This document shows positions 43,918 through 51,880 of a stretch of 64,000 bases of DNA, one piece after another. This stretch comes from Malonomonas sp036526255 (GTDB taxonomy: Bacteria; Desulfobacterota; Desulfuromonadia; Desulfuromonadales; Geopsychrobacteraceae). Positions within the stretch are counted from its first letter, which is position 1. Every line of letters starts with the position of its first letter. Both the position numbers and the translations under genes were made by a program. The stretch is taken from assembly GCA_036526255.1 (NCBI GenBank), contig DATCYW010000013.1, forward strand, positions 1 through 64,000. Direction: 5' to 3'. The notes under the pieces were generated by a model. The model was given only the letters and a program-made list of their open reading frames with translations, had not been told where the DNA came from and made no database searches.

Positions 43918-44922
43918 CTATTTCCAACAATGAGGATCAGGTTCACTCAAGTCGCCGGTGGTGGCAAAAGCGCGTGCCGTGCATCCACCGAGACAGTCCT
44001 GGTAGGCACCGCAGCCCTGACATTTGCCTTTGGCTTCTTTGTTGCGCATACCGTTCAAAACGGGTGAATTGTACCACAGATCCTCAAAATCGTCCGACAA
44101 AATATTACCAACTACCAATGGAATGAACCCGCAGGGCGTAATATCGCCATTGGGGCGCAGGTGCAGGGACAGTTTGCCGCAACTGCTCCCCTTCACCAGC
44201 GGATTCTCTGCATATCCGGGTAATGATGCAATGACCGGATCATCAAAGGAGATCAGCAGGTCTTCAGTTTCATTCTTAACCTGCAACGCTTCGACATAAA
44301 AATCGCGCCATTCGTCTGGAGTCAGATCAAGGTCCTCACGGTTTTTGAAACCACGACCGCTGCACTTAAAATTGTGCAGATAGACCTGGGTGACCTTGTG
44401 CTTGCGCGCGAGGTCGAGCAATGAACGGAAATCCTTGAAGTTGATCTTTGAGATCACCGAACTCATGGTCGTCTTGACCCCGACCGCATGCAGCGCATCA
44501 AGCGCCGCAGTGGCACGCTCGAAGGAGCCGTTCTTGTTGCGAAAATCATCGTGCGAGGCACCATCGGCACTGTCGATACTGATACCGACGCTCTTAAAGC
44601 CGGCGTCTTTAAGCTGCTGCGCAGTCGCGTGATCCAGCAACCAGCCGTTAGAATTCATCGAAACATTCAGCCCCTGATCGGTGGCGTAGCGAGTTACTTC
44701 GAGCAGATCTTTTCGGATCAGCGGCTCACCGCCACCGAAATTGATAAAGGGCACCTGCTGCTTGGCCAGCACGTCAACAACCTGCTTGATCTGTGCGGTC
44801 GGCAATTCTTCAGCGACTTCATCGCGACTGTAGCAGTGACTACAGGTAAAGTTGCAGCGATAAGAGAGCGTCCAGTTAAAGGTCAAGGGCGCGGAAAATT
44901 GTTCTGTGATGGCATCAGACAT
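43918..44922 (-). CDS. GeoRSP system radical SAM/SPASM maturase
   Basis: A 334-residue enzyme with C23, C27 and C30 (CNFTCSHC), FGGGEP and a SPASM tail (CQGC, CLGGC). It is thought to modify the nearby precursor peptide. The ATG at 44922 overlaps the PqqD-like gene by eight bases, coupling recognition protein and maturase. The family is clear; the chemistry is unknown. Confidence 0.88.
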   Translation of the reverse strand: MSDAITEQFSAPLTFNWTLSYRCNFTCSHCYSRDEVAEELPTAQIKQVVDVLAKQQVPFINFGGGEPLIRKDLLEVTRYATDQGLNVSMNSNGWLLDHATAQQLKDAGFKSVGISIDSADGASHDDFRNKNGSFERATAALDALHAVGVKTTMSSVISKINFKDFRSLLDLARKHKVTQVYLHNFKCSGRGFKNREDLDLTPDEWRDFYVEALQVKNETEDLLISFDDPVIASLPGYAENPLVKGSSCGKLSLHLRPNGDITPCGFIPLVVGNILSDDFEDLWYNSPVLNGMRNKEAKGKCQGCGAYQDCLGGCTARAFATTGDLSEPDPHCWK

Positions 44923-45229
44923 AACTCAGCCAGCCTCGCTTGGTCAGGTCCTGAATAAACTCGTCAACGTCTGTGGCCAGCTCGTCCCGCTCCACATCGA
45001 ATTCTTCCAGCAGCGCATCAACAATCTGCTCCTGCTGGCGTGAGCCATCGCAAAGGTTCCAGATGCGACCACCGAGCAGGTTCAGCTGATGCATCATGCC
45101 GGAGATCAGCAGAATAACCGTGCCCTGGTCATCGGCATCACCACCCTCTTCAAGCTTCTGCAGCACCTGCGCTTCGCGGCGTTTTTCATTGCGCCAGACA
45201 ATCTGTGGATTTCTTTCCAGTATCGCCAA
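44915..45229 (-). CDS. GeoRSP system PqqD family protein
   Basis: A 104-residue RiPP recognition element (NPQIVWRNEKRREAQVL, later LLGGRIWNLCDGSRQQEQIVDALLEEF). It should bind the precursor leader and present it to the maturase. The best start is TTG at 45229, with GGAAGG and TAAGG upstream; no ATG precedes it before a stop. It lies 26 bases after YedE. Confidence 0.85.
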   Translation of the reverse strand: MAILERNPQIVWRNEKRREAQVLQKLEEGGDADDQGTVILLISGMMHQLNLLGGRIWNLCDGSRQQEQIVDALLEEFDVERDELATDVDEFIQDLTKRGWLSYV

Positions 45230-45255
45230 ACCCTTACCTTCCCTTCAGCTCTGAA

Positions 45256-46329
45256 TCATGCGGCAGCACGCTCACGAAAAAACAACAGATTCAACAGGAT
45301 AAATGCCAGACCGAGCACCACGGCAATTTTGCCATAAACAGGGACTCCGGCTGCCGTGCCGGCAATCTGCCAAGCCTGAACCAGTCCGGCACCCAAAAAC
45401 ATACCGATCACAACCAGCCCAGCATCGGCATCCCCTTCACCGGCCTTAATCAGTTGTCGAAACGGACAACCACCAATCAGAACCGACACCGAGCCGACCA
45501 GCAGCATGCCGAAAAAACTCCAGAGCAGGTCGAGGTGCGCCCCCGGTTGACCGTAAAAACCCGGCTTAAAAGTACCGGTCGCCAAACCAACAGTGAAAGC
45601 GACCAGGACGAAAACCATAAAACCCCAGAAAAGTGGCGCGCGCAGGCCCATAATCATCAGGTCGCGAAGACCGCCGGTCACGCAAAAGCGGGTGCGTTGC
45701 GCGATGGCACCAAGCAAAAGGCCAATGCCGAGGGCAATCAGCAGCGGCGCAGCCTCGGCAGCGCTGCCACGTTCGGAGAACAAAACAAATCCCGGTCGTA
45801 CGAAAAGAAACAGCAGCAGCAGCACAAACAGCAGCGGCGTCCAGAGACCGGAACCATCACGCTGTTTCTTCGCCCGACCCAGGTCAACCCCGGCAGCCAG
45901 CCCCTTCAACCCCAACCAGACGCCGCCGACCAGACCGAGTAAACCAGTCAGGGTGGTCAGATCGCCGGCCGCCAGTCGAAGAAACAGCTTGATCGGACAA
46001 CCGATAAAAACCGAACAGCCGATAATAAGAAAAACCCCCGACAACAGCCGCGGCAACGGCGCGCTACCCCCTTTTGAGGTGAACTCGCGAAAGCCGACCG
46101 CGGCCAGAGTCGAGCCCAGGACAAAGCCGATCAGCTCCGGACGCAGGTACTGCATCCGTGCGTTATCGTGCAGACCGAGCGCTCCTGCGCTGTTTTCCAG
46201 AAAACAGGAGACACAGATCCCCGAATTCTGCGGATTTCCCAGCAGCGCCAACAGCACGCCGGCCAGACCAAGTAGTCCCCCGGCCAGCATCACCAACCAG
46301 GTATGCGGATCACGCAACGCCAGCCGCAT
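45256..46329 (-). CDS. yedE: YedE-type putative selenium transporter
   Basis: A 357-residue membrane protein with about ten hydrophobic segments in two repeated YeeE/YedE halves, each with a pore cysteine motif (IGCPIKLFLRL and GGCPFRQLIKAG). The N-terminal part has CVSCFLEN. This form is linked in genomes to selenium use. It sits at the head of the GeoRSP genes, 26 bases before the PqqD gene, suggesting that the peptide system handles selenium or sulfur species (inference). Confidence 0.85.
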   Translation of the reverse strand: MRLALRDPHTWLVMLAGGLLGLAGVLLALLGNPQNSGICVSCFLENSAGALGLHDNARMQYLRPELIGFVLGSTLAAVGFREFTSKGGSAPLPRLLSGVFLIIGCSVFIGCPIKLFLRLAAGDLTTLTGLLGLVGGVWLGLKGLAAGVDLGRAKKQRDGSGLWTPLLFVLLLLFLFVRPGFVLFSERGSAAEAAPLLIALGIGLLLGAIAQRTRFCVTGGLRDLMIMGLRAPLFWGFMVFVLVAFTVGLATGTFKPGFYGQPGAHLDLLWSFFGMLLVGSVSVLIGGCPFRQLIKAGEGDADAGLVVIGMFLGAGLVQAWQIAGTAAGVPVYGKIAVVLGLAFILLNLLFFRERAAA

Positions 46330-46865
46330 TACTCACACCCGCCGGCCATCCGCCCCTGCAGATAGTAAAGGTCTTTCAGGGTCGCCTTCAATGGTCTTGA
46401 ATCTGGGTTTTCAGCCGATTGCCGCTTCACATCAGCCAGCTCGCGCGCCAGCAGAGGATCAATCAGCTCGCGGCGTGAAAGTGGGCTGTAACGATCGACA
46501 TAATCGCCATTCATCCGCACCGCACGTGCCAGATGTGAAATCGCTTTCTGCTTCGCACCAAGCTGCAGCAGAATTTCGCCGCGCAATAATTCGCCGTGTG
46601 CTTCAGTAGGATACTTCCGTGACAACTCGTCCAACTTCAATAGCGCCGATTCGTTCTGCCCCTGCTGCCGCAGTTCAAGCACCGGCGCGTAGACCCGCTC
46701 AAGAAAGCTGACCTTTGCCTGATAAGCAATCTCCTGCTCCAGCGCTTTGTCCACTGCCAGATCACGCTGCGAGGCCTGCGAACCGGTGCCGGCCAACAGC
46801 CCGACAACAGCGACAGCGCAGGCCAGCAACAGAACCCCGAGCAGTATGTCGAAACGATCCTTCAA
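46329..46865 (-). CDS. Membrane-anchored tetratricopeptide-like protein
   Basis: A 178-residue protein with one N-terminal helix (ILLGVLLLACAVAVVGLLAG) and a helical repeat region (ALLKLDELSRKYPTEAHGELLRG, KAISHLARAVRMNGDY). It probably faces the periplasm and holds partners. The start is TTG at 46865, with AGGAG upstream. It overlaps the YedE start by one base and follows the PhnD-like gene. I do not recognise a defined family. Confidence 0.65.
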   Translation of the reverse strand: MKDRFDILLGVLLLACAVAVVGLLAGTGSQASQRDLAVDKALEQEIAYQAKVSFLERVYAPVLELRQQGQNESALLKLDELSRKYPTEAHGELLRGEILLQLGAKQKAISHLARAVRMNGDYVDRYSPLSRRELIDPLLARELADVKRQSAENPDSRPLKATLKDLYYLQGRMAGGCE

Positions 46866-46868
46866 AGG

Positions 46869-47774
46869 TTAAAACTCCTGATAGGGCGGCATATTGGCCC
46901 GTTTGGCCATCTCGCGGATATAATCGTAGTCGCTGTCCTGCAGCGTCTCGAAACCGTCAATCCAGGCCGAAGCCAGCACCTTGAGGGTTTCGCCCTGATA
47001 ATCCACCGTATCAGCATCGGTCAAGTCGACCAGAGCTTGCTGAAAACGCTTGATCAGCGCCGGATCGAGATCGTTGCGGGCGCCGAAGGTGCAATAGGGG
47101 AAGATTGGACTCTGACCGAGAATAACAAAATCATCGGCGGTGATCTTGCCGTCCTTGGTCATCAATTCAAGGTCAAGCGCCGGAGCGGCAGCGACATCGA
47201 AATCGCCGAAATAGACCGCGTAAACGACTTTTTCATGTTTGAACGAACCAGACGGAATCGCGTAGTAAGCGATATCCTGCTCCGGGTCAATTCCTTCGCG
47301 TAACATCAGGTCGTACTGTGCCAGAAAGCCGCTTGGCGCGAGTTGCGGACCAAAGATCATCCGCTTGCCCTTGATGTCCTGCAGCGTTTCTATCCCGCTG
47401 CCCTTTTTCGCTATAATCGCCCCTGCAGTGCGCGAACCGTAGTTTCCACGCATTTCCGTCGCCACGAGTTCGAGCTGCTGGTTCTCGCGCATGATCACGT
47501 AGACCAACGAATTGGTGTGGGTGAAGTCGAACTCCCCGGCGGCAAAACGTTCGGGAAAATCCTGGGTATCGACCGGGATCGCCTGAAAGTCGATCTCCAG
47601 CTTGTCAGATAGATATTTGGTCAGCGGCCTGAAGCGCGCCAGGGTTTCCGCTTCGCTGTTGCAGTTCATGTAACCGATTTTCATCACCGGCCGTTCGGCA
47701 GTCCCCTGACAACCCGCCAGCAACAGAACCAGAAAACAACAGACAGTTATTCGCAAAGACAAAGTAGACCTCAT
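46869..47774 (-). CDS. PhnD-like periplasmic binding lipoprotein
   Basis: A 301-residue lipoprotein (lipobox LLAGC) of the phosphate/phosphonate/selenite-type PhnD family: IGYMNCNSEAETLARFRPL, EFDFTHTNSLVYVI, and YYAIPSGSFKHEKVVYAV. It binds a small anion in the periplasm. No ATPase or permease gene is adjacent; YedE in the same operon may be the partner. The ligand is unknown. Confidence 0.83.
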   Translation of the reverse strand: MRSTLSLRITVCCFLVLLLAGCQGTAERPVMKIGYMNCNSEAETLARFRPLTKYLSDKLEIDFQAIPVDTQDFPERFAAGEFDFTHTNSLVYVIMRENQQLELVATEMRGNYGSRTAGAIIAKKGSGIETLQDIKGKRMIFGPQLAPSGFLAQYDLMLREGIDPEQDIAYYAIPSGSFKHEKVVYAVYFGDFDVAAAPALDLELMTKDGKITADDFVILGQSPIFPYCTFGARNDLDPALIKRFQQALVDLTDADTVDYQGETLKVLASAWIDGFETLQDSDYDYIREMAKRANMPPYQEF

Positions 47775-47781
47775 TACAGGA

Positions 47782-48843
47782 TTAATGCCCCGTCAGGGGA
47801 GTTGACGGCAGCGCCGGTGCCAGCACAATGGAACCAAGTTCGGGGCGTAATTTCTGATCCAGTATTGCTACCGGCTGACCAGCGTACCAGTTTGCACCGA
47901 TCCGCAGGTCGTCCGGCCCATCCGTCACAAAGGTGAATTGATGATTGCCACTGATAGAATTCTCGAAAATCCGGCCACCAGCGTGCTGTACCTTCACTCC
48001 AGAGCGACCGTTATCGACAATCTGGTTCGCGCTGATTTCGGCAATACTGTCTTCAAGATAGATGCCATGTTCCAGGTTGCCGATAATTCGGTTTGCGCTG
48101 GCGCTTCCACGACTGCGCTGCAGGTAGATGCCACGCCGGTTGCCCTGCAGCAGATTGCCCTGCAGGCTGAATTCGGAATCGCGCAAACTGATGCCATTGG
48201 TGCGATTACCGGTGATTTGGCACTCTTCAAGGCGCAATTTAACGAACACCGCCCGCACCCCCCATTGGTTGTTCTGCACCTTGCTGCGGCGCAGTACCAC
48301 GGTTGAATCGCGAAACTGCAGGCCGTTGAAGTTATCTGCGAAGGTGCAGTCTTCGATGACCACATCCGACTCCTGAAACTGGGCGCCGCGCTGGTTGAAA
48401 CGAAACCGGCTGTTGCGTAATTCAGCCTTGGAAAAGTGCGCATGAAAGCCACGATAGGCGTATTCGACGACACAATGCTCGAAGATATTCTGCCCCTCTT
48501 CGCTCATCATCATGTTCAACGCGCCCCAGTCTCCGCTGCGCGGCTGCTGTTCGGCCGAGGTGAACAGGATTGGTGCTGCGGCGCTGCCACGGGCCAGCAG
48601 ACGGCCCTGAATAAAGATTTCGTGTTCGCCGATCTGGTCTGCATTACTGTCAAAGCGGGTGAAACGCACGACAGTTCCGGGGCGAATTTCGAGTGTCGTC
48701 CCCATCGCCACCGTCAGAATTCCGTCTATCAGCACCTCCCCTTCCCAGACCGTGTCCTGGTAAAGAGAGGTCTCCCCCTGATAGTGCAGCAGCGCCTGTG
48801 CGGGCAGCGGCAGGAGCAACAACAGCAGCAGCAGGCGGATCAT
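47782..48843 (-). CDS. Right-handed parallel beta-helix protein, exported
   Basis: A 353-residue protein with a signal peptide (MIRLLLLLLLLPLPAQA) and repeated beta-helix coils (for example FRDSTVVLRRSKVQNNQWGV, ISLRDSEFSLQGNLLQGNRRG). The pattern recalls NosD-type or pectate-lyase-like folds used in periplasmic copper or carbohydrate work. It overlaps the following beta-helix gene by four bases. It shares the stretch GRLLARGSAAAPI with the paralogue at 48840-49631. Confidence 0.78.
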   Translation of the reverse strand: MIRLLLLLLLLPLPAQALLHYQGETSLYQDTVWEGEVLIDGILTVAMGTTLEIRPGTVVRFTRFDSNADQIGEHEIFIQGRLLARGSAAAPILFTSAEQQPRSGDWGALNMMMSEEGQNIFEHCVVEYAYRGFHAHFSKAELRNSRFRFNQRGAQFQESDVVIEDCTFADNFNGLQFRDSTVVLRRSKVQNNQWGVRAVFVKLRLEECQITGNRTNGISLRDSEFSLQGNLLQGNRRGIYLQRSRGSASANRIIGNLEHGIYLEDSIAEISANQIVDNGRSGVKVQHAGGRIFENSISGNHQFTFVTDGPDDLRIGANWYAGQPVAILDQKLRPELGSIVLAPALPSTPLTGH

Positions 48844-49631
48844 TCTGTCACCTCGCTTGGGTAGGTCTGCAGATTCTGCCGGTTATCGAAAATCAGATTG
48901 GAAGAATCAACCGCAACACCTTCTGGCAGCACGATACCGCGATCGTTCTTCTTGATCAGGTTCTGTCGCAAACTGGCCGCGCACTCACGACCGAGATAAA
49001 TCCCCTCTTCCCGGTTGCCGGATATTTCTGTCCGCTGAAGTAGCGGTGCGCTCTGGTCCCAACAGAACAGGCCGGCTTCGCCGTCGAGCAGTTGACTGTC
49101 ACTGATCAGCGGTTGACTGTTCTGTTGCAGCAGGATGCCGTAACGACTGCGCAGGATGCTGACATAGTTCAGTTGCGGTGAAGAATCGAGGCAGAGCACC
49201 CCGGTTTCGGCCTGTTCGATCCGCAGATGTTCCAGCAGACTGCCTTCACTGGCAACAAACTGCAGCCCGGCCCACAGGCTATCTGAATTATCGGTGCTAT
49301 CTAATGCAAAGCGGATCGGTCGCGCCGCTGTTCCCTGCGCGAGCAAGCGCCCACGGATCAGAACTTCGATCTCTTTCGAAAGGTACTCCGGGTCGATCTT
49401 GGTGCTGTCCGAAGCGACCACCAGAATATCGCTGCCCGGCAGAATGGTCAGGGTGATTCCGACCGGCACCTGCAGGTCGGCTTCCAGCAGATAAGCGCCG
49501 TCCAGCACCGTATCGGCCGTCAGCACGCCGCCAAGCGACTGTCGTTGCGCAACAGCCTCAATCTGCGGCGACGGTGGCGCTGCGCAGCTGGAGAGCAGCA
49601 TCACAAGTAATAATGCCAGCGTCCGGATCAT
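48840..49631 (-). CDS. Beta-helix lipoprotein, paralogue of the next gene
   Basis: A 263-residue lipoprotein (lipobox LSSC) with beta-helix repeats (LSYVSILRSRYGIL-like coils and EISGNREEGIYLGRECAASL). It shares GRLLAQGTAARPIRF with the gene at 47782-48843, so the two came from a duplication. It overlaps that gene by four bases and the one upstream by four. Function unknown; probably part of an envelope assembly with the PhnD-like protein. Confidence 0.75.
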   Translation of the reverse strand: MIRTLALLLVMLLSSCAAPPSPQIEAVAQRQSLGGVLTADTVLDGAYLLEADLQVPVGITLTILPGSDILVVASDSTKIDPEYLSKEIEVLIRGRLLAQGTAARPIRFALDSTDNSDSLWAGLQFVASEGSLLEHLRIEQAETGVLCLDSSPQLNYVSILRSRYGILLQQNSQPLISDSQLLDGEAGLFCWDQSAPLLQRTEISGNREEGIYLGRECAASLRQNLIKKNDRGIVLPEGVAVDSSNLIFDNRQNLQTYPSEVTE

Positions 49632-50101
49632 ATCCAGCTCCGCTGCCGATACAACTGACGAACTGCCGCCGCCGGCAGAACCCCTCGTGCAACCTGCTGC
49701 CGCAGCAGCGCAAGGTCTTCAGCGGTCATCAGCCGCTGCAGCTTGGCCAAGGTTCGCGGTACCGTGGTGAACTGCAGGTCGTCGATCGGACGCGGACCAC
49801 TGAGCAGCCAAAGCTCTGCACCGATCTGCAACAGCGCGGGCCGATCATCACTTGCGCTCGGCGCAAAAACCAGATCAACCTGCTCTTTCTGCAACACATC
49901 GGCAGGCGTCTGTTCGTTATTCAGTTCAAAACGGATCGATTCGACGCCGGTTTTTTCATGGATATAAATAGCCGCCAGATGAAACAGCAGCTCCCCCTCC
50001 TCGCCGGCCGGAGTCCCTAAATACAGCTTGGGGCCGAAACAGGCCGCAGCAGGCAAGGCGAGAAATAACAGCAACAGGGTGGACACCAAGGTTTTCAGCA
50101 A
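49628..50101 (-). CDS. Small exported protein of unknown function
   Basis: A 157-residue protein with a signal peptide (LVSTLLLLFLALPAAA) and a mature domain that looks like a small binding fold (LYLGTPAGEEGELLFHLAAI, VDLVFAPSASDDRPALL). I chose the TTG at 50101, with AAGGA about 8 bases upstream. An upstream TTG at 50158 would add residues before the signal. It leads the envelope set 41351-50101. I do not recognise the family. Confidence 0.6.
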   Translation of the reverse strand: MLKTLVSTLLLLFLALPAAACFGPKLYLGTPAGEEGELLFHLAAIYIHEKTGVESIRFELNNEQTPADVLQKEQVDLVFAPSASDDRPALLQIGAELWLLSGPRPIDDLQFTTVPRTLAKLQRLMTAEDLALLRQQVARGVLPAAAVRQLYRQRSWI

Positions 50102-50221
50102 AAGATAATCCTTAGATGTAAGGCAGCAGGAAATTGTACAAAACAGAGAATTGAGCAAAGAACGTACCGATGGTGAAAGCGCAGTTTGCAGGATAAAACC
50201 GGCGCAGTGGCAACCAACAAA

Positions 50222-50237
50222 TGACAGTTATCTGTCA
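50222..50237. repeat. Palindrome at the end of the response regulator gene
   Basis: TGACAGTTATCTGTCA is a 16-base palindrome with 6-base arms that includes the stop codon of the regulator. It may be a weak terminator or a site controlling the envelope operon beginning at 50101. Confidence 0.4.
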
Positions 50238-51608
50238 CTCCAGTCGATCAAGCAGGCCGTATTTCTCCATTTTGTAGCGCAGGGTGGTCCGGGCGATCCC
50301 CAGAGAATCAGCGGTGCGGGTTTGCGATGCGCCCTCTTTACGTAGGGTCTGGATAATCAATTGCCGCTCCAGATCTTCCAGGATTTCGGTCAGATTCCCC
50401 CCCTGCTGCGGCAGTGTCAGACAGATCTCACTGTCCGCGCGCACATCCTGCGGCAGATCGCGCGGAGTAATCACATCACCACGACACAGAACCACGGCAC
50501 GCTCAATGGCATTCTGCAGTTCACGCACATTGCCCGGCCACTCGTAAGCAACCAGACAGGCAAGCGCCTTAGGGGCGATCAGGCCGATTTTCTTGCCGGT
50601 TTCGCGGGTATATTTTTCCAGAAAAAAATTTGCCAAAGGCTCGATATCTTCCCGCCTTGAACGTAACGGGGGCATCTCGACATGTACGACGTTCAACCGG
50701 TAGTAAAGATCCTCCCGGAACAGACCATTTCGAACCTGTTCGGTCAGATTCTTGTTGGTCGCAGCGACAATCCGTACATCTGTTTTAATGGTTCTGGTAC
50801 CACCGACCCGTTCGAACTCCTGCTCCTGAATCACCCGCAGCAACTTGACCTGCGCGGAGGGGCTCATTTCGGCCACTTCGTCGATGAAAAGAGTGCCCTG
50901 ATCGGCCAGCTCGAAACGACCCTTTTTCTGGGCAACAGCGCCGGAGAATGAGCCGCGCTCATGACCGAACAGCTCACTTTCCAGCACGCCCTCGGAATAA
51001 ACCGCGCAGTTCAGTACGATAAAGGGTTTCTCTTTACGGGGAGAATTATGATGGATGGAGCGCGCCACCAGCTCTTTGCCGGTGCCACTTTCGCCGGTGA
51101 TCAGGACACTGGCGTTGCTGACTGCGACTGAAGCAGCCATATCGTAAATATCGGCCATGACCGCAGAGCTGCCGATAATGCCGCTGAAGCTGTAACGCCC
51201 TTCAAGTTCTTCATGCAGATAGCGGTTTTCGGCCAGCAGCCGTTCATGCTCAAGCGCCTTGGCGATCGTCAGGCGGATAGCGTCGGTCTCAAAAGGTTTG
51301 GTGATAAAATCGTAGGCGCCGTTGCGCAGCGCTTCTACCGCACTTTCGACAGTGCCATATGCGGTCATAACGATAATCGGCAGCGAGGGATCGAATTCCT
51401 TTATTTCACGCAACAGCTCCAGACCATTCATTTCTGGCATCTGGATATCAGTAACCACCAGATCGAAATTCTCATTGGCGATCAGCTGCAATGCTTCAGC
51501 GGCCGAGCCGACCGGTACCGCGGTGTACTCCTGCCGCTCAAGCACCCGTGACAGCAGGCGCTGCATGCCTGCTTCATCGTCAACAATCAGGATTTTCTCT
51601 CCAGCCAT
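50235..51608 (-). CDS. Sigma-54-dependent response regulator (NtrC family), GSFSGA variant
   Basis: A 457-residue regulator with a receiver (ILIVDDEAG, VTDIQMPEMNG, MTAYGT, ITKPFE), AAA+ domain (GESGTGKE) and Fis-type helix-turn-helix (SQTRTADSLGIARTTLRYK). The sigma-54 contact loop reads GSFSGA in place of GAFTGA, with two changes. I chose ATG 51608; the open frame upstream lacks a receiver start. No kinase is adjacent. It precedes the GeoRSP/envelope run and may control it. Confidence 0.9.
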   Translation of the reverse strand: MAGEKILIVDDEAGMQRLLSRVLERQEYTAVPVGSAAEALQLIANENFDLVVTDIQMPEMNGLELLREIKEFDPSLPIIVMTAYGTVESAVEALRNGAYDFITKPFETDAIRLTIAKALEHERLLAENRYLHEELEGRYSFSGIIGSSAVMADIYDMAASVAVSNASVLITGESGTGKELVARSIHHNSPRKEKPFIVLNCAVYSEGVLESELFGHERGSFSGAVAQKKGRFELADQGTLFIDEVAEMSPSAQVKLLRVIQEQEFERVGGTRTIKTDVRIVAATNKNLTEQVRNGLFREDLYYRLNVVHVEMPPLRSRREDIEPLANFFLEKYTRETGKKIGLIAPKALACLVAYEWPGNVRELQNAIERAVVLCRGDVITPRDLPQDVRADSEICLTLPQQGGNLTEILEDLERQLIIQTLRKEGASQTRTADSLGIARTTLRYKMEKYGLLDRLE

Positions 51609-51678
51609 AACGGCACGTTTCCTTTTTTGTTCAAGTGGACCTGCTACCGGACAACTGCGGCAGAATACCCAAATTACC

Positions 51679-51711
51679 AAGCAACAACAAGCCCATCCGG
51701 AATTGTTGCTT
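51679..51711 (-). repeat. Hairpin in the leader of the regulator at 50235-51608
   Basis: AAGCAACAA pairs with TTGTTGCTT over a 15-base loop. It lies 70 bases before the start codon. Short and A/T rich; may be chance. Confidence 0.35.
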
Positions 51712-51763
51712 TTAGAGTCTTCAATCTGGGTAATTTTTAACTATATTTTTAATTTTTGCCCGC

Positions 51764-51794
51764 TTGACAGACACCATATCTAGTGGTCTATATT
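51764..51794 (+). promoter_or_regulatory. Sigma-70 promoter of nrdJ
   Basis: TTGACA at 51764-51769 is followed after 17-19 bases by a TCTATA/TATATT -10 region. The nrdJ start is about 85 bases further on. Two NrdR boxes overlap it. Confidence 0.6.
51771..51786. promoter_or_regulatory. NrdR box 1
   Basis: ACACCATATCTAGTGG is close to the NrdR consensus (ACAC-nATAT-nnGTGT) and lies between the -35 and -10 elements of nrdJ. The repressor NrdR would block transcription when deoxynucleotides are plentiful. nrdR itself is not in the window. Confidence 0.65.
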
Positions 51795-51800
51795 CTGTCA

Positions 51801-51816
51801 CTACAAAATGTTGTGT
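51801..51816. promoter_or_regulatory. NrdR box 2
   Basis: CTACAAAATGTTGTGT begins 30 bases after box 1, about three helical turns, as in paired NrdR operators. Confidence 0.6.
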
Positions 51817-51880
51817 CTATCGCTGACTGTTCTTGTCACCTTGACAGTCAAGGAAAACGTTGAAAAGAAAGGGTTTTAAA

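Noticed and set aside
51787..51880. Cobalamin riboswitch before the B12-dependent reductase
   Set aside because: The leader is too short and lacks a B12-box-like sequence; NrdR boxes explain control.
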